Positions 5,924 to 8,333 of a stretch of 8,333 bases of DNA are shown piece by piece; position 1 is the first letter of the stretch, and the number at the start of each line of letters is the position of its first letter. Under the pieces are notes generated by a model, which was given only the letters and a program-made list of their open reading frames with translations, did not search any database and was not told where the DNA came from. The stretch is from the NCBI GenBank assembly GCA_036559465.1, contig DATBTC010000015.1:1-8333 (forward strand). Reading direction: 5' to 3'. Source of the stretch: JAHFPN01 sp036559465 (GTDB lineage Bacteria; Pseudomonadota; Alphaproteobacteria; Rhizobiales; Xanthobacteraceae). A program made the translations under genes and the position numbers.

Positions 5924-6853
5924 ATGCCCTCAGCCCTGAGCCGCCTCGGCCGGCGCCTGTTCGACGCGCCCTATCTCCTGCTGGTGCTGACCATGCTGTT
6001 CTGGTCGGGCAACCTGGTGGTCGGCCGCTACGTGGCTGGGCATGTGCCGCCGGTGGCGCTCGGCACCATCCGCTGGATCGGCGCGACGCTACTGGTGATC
6101 GGCTTCGCCTGGCCGTTCCTGCGCGCCGATTGGAAGACGATTCGCGCGAACGCCGGAATTCTTACCATTCTGTCGCTGATCAGCATTTCGGCGTTCAACA
6201 CGCTGACTTATTACGGGCTGCAATACACCGAAGCGATCAATGCGCTGCTGCTGGGCTCGACCACGCCGATCTTCATCGCGCTCTGGGCGCTCGTGTTATT
6301 CCGCGAACGCCTGACGCGGGGGCAGCTATTCGGGATGGCGATCTGCATCATAGGCGTTGCGGTGATCGTATGCCGCGGCGATCTAACGGCGCTCTTGGCG
6401 GTGCGGTTCAATCCCGGCGATATCTATATTCTCGCGGCACTCGCCTCCTACGCACTCTATTCGGTGCTGTTGCGGCTGAAGCCGCAGATGCATCCGCTGT
6501 CGTTCCTCACGCTCACGATGGGCTGGGGCTCGGTGCTCCTGCTCCCGGTCTATGCGCTGGAGATTTCAACGGGCTACGTGATGAAGCTCGATTGGACCAC
6601 GGTGCTCGCGACGCTCTATATGATCGTGTTTCCCTCGCTGCTCGCGCATTTCTTCTTCTTTCGCGGGGTGGAACTCATCGGCGCGAACCGGGCGGCGCCG
6701 CTTTTTTATCTCACGCAAATCTTCGGGGCGACGCTCGCCATCATCTTCCTCGGCGAGCGGCTGCACGTCTATCACGGCGTCGGCTACACGCTGGTGCTAA
6801 CCGGCATCACCATCGCGACGCGGAAAGCACAGCCGAAAGAAATCAAAACCTGA
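5924..6853 (+). CDS. EamA/DMT family inner-membrane transporter
   Basis: A 309-residue membrane protein of the drug/metabolite transporter superfamily, with two tandem EamA repeats (about 15-150 and 166-300) and roughly ten hydrophobic helices. Typical landmarks are FWSGNLVVGRYVAGHVPPVALGTIRW in helices 1-2, YTEAINALLLGSTTPIFIALWALVLFRERL at the end of repeat 1, and the matching GANRAAPLFYLTQIFGATLAIIFLGERL in repeat 2. The substrate is unknown; family members export amino acids, metabolites or drugs. The proximity of serA is not evidence for serine export. The first ATG (5924) is used because later starts would cut helix 1, yet the preceding 20 bases are C-rich (CACCCTCCACTCCCCCTC) with no Shine-Dalgarno sequence, and no earlier in-frame start exists nearby. 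The 3' end overlaps serA on the other strand by 11 bases. Confidence 0.93.
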   Translation: MPSALSRLGRRLFDAPYLLLVLTMLFWSGNLVVGRYVAGHVPPVALGTIRWIGATLLVIGFAWPFLRADWKTIRANAGILTILSLISISAFNTLTYYGLQYTEAINALLLGSTTPIFIALWALVLFRERLTRGQLFGMAICIIGVAVIVCRGDLTALLAVRFNPGDIYILAALASYALYSVLLRLKPQMHPLSFLTLTMGWGSVLLLPVYALEISTGYVMKLDWTTVLATLYMIVFPSLLAHFFFFRGVELIGANRAAPLFYLTQIFGATLAIIFLGERLHVYHGVGYTLVLTGITIATRKAQPKEIKT

Positions 6854-8333
6854 GCGGCCTAGCCTGCTGCACCTGCGGCAGCGCCTGGACCTTGGCGAGC
6901 ACGGCAGGCGGCAATTCGCCGTCGATCTCGATCAGTGCGATGGCGTTGCCACCGGGCGCCTCGCGGCCGACGTGGAAGGTGGCGATATTGATGCCGGCGT
7001 CACCCAAGGTCATGGAGAATTTTCCGATGAAGCCCGGCTTGTCGAGGTTGGTGATGTAGATCATCGAGGGGCCGAATTCCGCGTCCATGCGGATGCCCTT
7101 GATGTTGACGATGCGCGGGCGGCCGTCGGCATAGACGGTGCCGGCGACCATGCGCTCCTGTCGCTCGGTCATGACGGTGAGCCGGATCAGGCTGTCGTAA
7201 TCGCCCTCGGCCTCGCGCGTGGTCTCCTCGACCACGATGCCGCGCTCTTTGGTGACGATCGGCGCGGAAACGAAATTCACGTCCTGCAGCATGGGCCGGA
7301 GCATGCCGGCGAGCACCGCCGACGTCAGCGCTTTCGTATTCATCTGCGCGACTTGGCCCTCGTAGGAGATGCGGATCGACTTGATGCCGGTCTCGGTGAG
7401 CTGGCCGACGAACGATCCGAGCTTTTCGGCAAGTGCGATGAAGGGCTTCAGCTTCGGCGCTTCTTCGGCAGTGATCGAGGGGAAGTTCACGGCGTTCGAG
7501 ATCGCGCCGCGCAACAGGTAGTCGGCCATTTGTTCCGCGACCTGGAGCGCCACGTTTTCCTGCGCCTCGTTGGTGGCGGCGCCAAGATGCGGCGTGCACA
7601 CCACATTCGGGTGGCCGAACAAGGGGTTCGCCGTCGCGGGCTCGGTCGAGAACACATCGAAGGCGGCACCGCCGACGTGGCCGGAATCGAGCGCGGCGCG
7701 CAGCGCCTGCTCATCGACCAGCCCGCCGCGGGCGCAATTGATGATGCGGATGCCCTTGCGGGTCTTGGCCAGGCTCGCGGCGTTGATGATGTTTCGAGTC
7801 TTGTCGGTGAGCGGCGTGTGGAGCGAGATGAAATCGGCGCGCGCGAACAGCGTATCGAGGTCCACCTTCTCGACGCCGAGATCGAGCGCACGCTCCGGCG
7901 AAAGATACGGATCGTAGGCGATCACCTTCATCTGCAGCCCGAGCGCTCGGTCGGCGACGATCGAGCCGATATTGCCGCAGCCGATGATGCCGAGCGTCTT
8001 GGCGGTGAGTTCGACGCCGAGGAAGCGATTCTTCTCCCATTTGCCGGCCTGGGTGGACAAATCAGCCTGCGGAATCTGGCGCGCCAGCGCGAACAGCAGC
8101 GCGATGGCGTGCTCGGCGGTGGTGATGGAATTGCCGAACGGCGTGTTCATCACGATGATGCCCTTGGCGGTGGCGGCCGGGACATCGATGTTGTCGACGC
8201 CGATGCCGGCGCGGCCGATGACCTTCAGGCAGTGCGCCGCCGCAATCACCTTCTCGGTGATCTTGGTCGCCGAGCGCACGGCCACGCCGTCATAATCCCC
8301 GATGATCTTGATCAGCGCGTCGCGGTCGAGGCC
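6843..8333 (-). CDS. serA: D-3-phosphoglycerate dehydrogenase, 5' end outside window
   Basis: First enzyme of the phosphorylated serine pathway: 3-phosphoglycerate + NAD+ give 3-phosphohydroxypyruvate + NADH. 496 residues are visible. The frame stays open to the right edge (GLDRDALIKIIGDYDGVAVRSATK), so the GTG at 8285 is internal; with long-form enzymes near 530 residues, about 30 are missing. Visible landmarks, numbered from the first visible residue, are the NAD-binding GCGNIG (about 118-123) followed after the helix by Asp141 in AYDPY, the catalytic Arg202 (NCARGGLVDE), Glu231 (DVFSTEPA) and His249 (TPHLGAATNEAQ). After the catalytic part come an intervening allosteric substrate-binding domain (about 285-410) and a C-terminal ACT domain (about 422-496; ITNLDKPGFIGKFSMTLGDAGINIATFHVGR). 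This is the type I long form also found in Mycobacterium, where serine inhibits. No key residue is missing. serC commonly precedes serA and may lie beyond the edge. Confidence 0.97.
   Translation of the reverse strand, partial: GLDRDALIKIIGDYDGVAVRSATKITEKVIAAAHCLKVIGRAGIGVDNIDVPAATAKGIIVMNTPFGNSITTAEHAIALLFALARQIPQADLSTQAGKWEKNRFLGVELTAKTLGIIGCGNIGSIVADRALGLQMKVIAYDPYLSPERALDLGVEKVDLDTLFARADFISLHTPLTDKTRNIINAASLAKTRKGIRIINCARGGLVDEQALRAALDSGHVGGAAFDVFSTEPATANPLFGHPNVVCTPHLGAATNEAQENVALQVAEQMADYLLRGAISNAVNFPSITAEEAPKLKPFIALAEKLGSFVGQLTETGIKSIRISYEGQVAQMNTKALTSAVLAGMLRPMLQDVNFVSAPIVTKERGIVVEETTREAEGDYDSLIRLTVMTERQERMVAGTVYADGRPRIVNIKGIRMDAEFGPSMIYITNLDKPGFIGKFSMTLGDAGINIATFHVGREAPGGNAIALIEIDGELPPAVLAKVQALPQVQQARPLRF

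Noticed and set aside
6130..7059. 309-codon plus-strand frame overlapping the transporter and serA
   Set aside because: Runs across two well-supported genes and has Arg/Ala-rich shadow composition.
1..8333. A previously undescribed multi-gene system or mobile island
   Set aside because: All genes but one belong to recognisable families, with mixed orientation and no integrase, transposase, direct-repeat borders or visible composition break.

Overview
The window is GC-rich chromosomal DNA from an alphaproteobacterium, most likely order Hyphomicrobiales near Bradyrhizobium/Rhodopseudomonas. This rests on remembered protein similarity (RpoH, a purA-linked membrane protein, a Tim44-like protein, long-form SerA) and on a palindromic intergenic repeat of a style common in those genomes. 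No database search was possible. The region is core housekeeping. I see no phage, transposase, toxin-antitoxin, CRISPR, defence or secondary-metabolism genes, and no tRNA or rRNA.

Layout, left to right. Bases 1-793 (+) are the 3' part of rpoH, the heat-shock sigma factor. Bases 794-946 are a convergent spacer almost filled by an imperfect REP-like palindrome. Bases 947-2257 (-) encode an uncharacterised single-pass membrane protein, directly downstream of purA (2299-3591, -), with which it probably forms an operon. The divergent spacer 3592-3818 holds the purA leader: a strong terminator-like hairpin facing purA and three evenly spaced Shine-Dalgarno-like repeats. Bases 3819-4721 (+) encode a two-domain VOC (glyoxalase/extradiol dioxygenase fold) protein of the CatE type. 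Bases 4898-5833 (+) encode an exported or membrane-anchored Tim44-like protein, followed by a perfect hairpin. Bases 5924-6853 (+) encode a ten-helix EamA/DMT transporter. It meets serA (6843-8333, -, 5' end cut by the window edge) tail to tail, with an 11-bp overlap.

The genes do not form one pathway. purA makes adenylosuccinate for AMP synthesis, serA opens the phosphorylated serine pathway and rpoH directs stress transcription; this is a patchwork of separately transcribed housekeeping units. The least understood content is the purA-linked membrane protein, the structured purA leader, the two intergenic stem-loop repeats, and the overlapping DMT/serA 3' ends.
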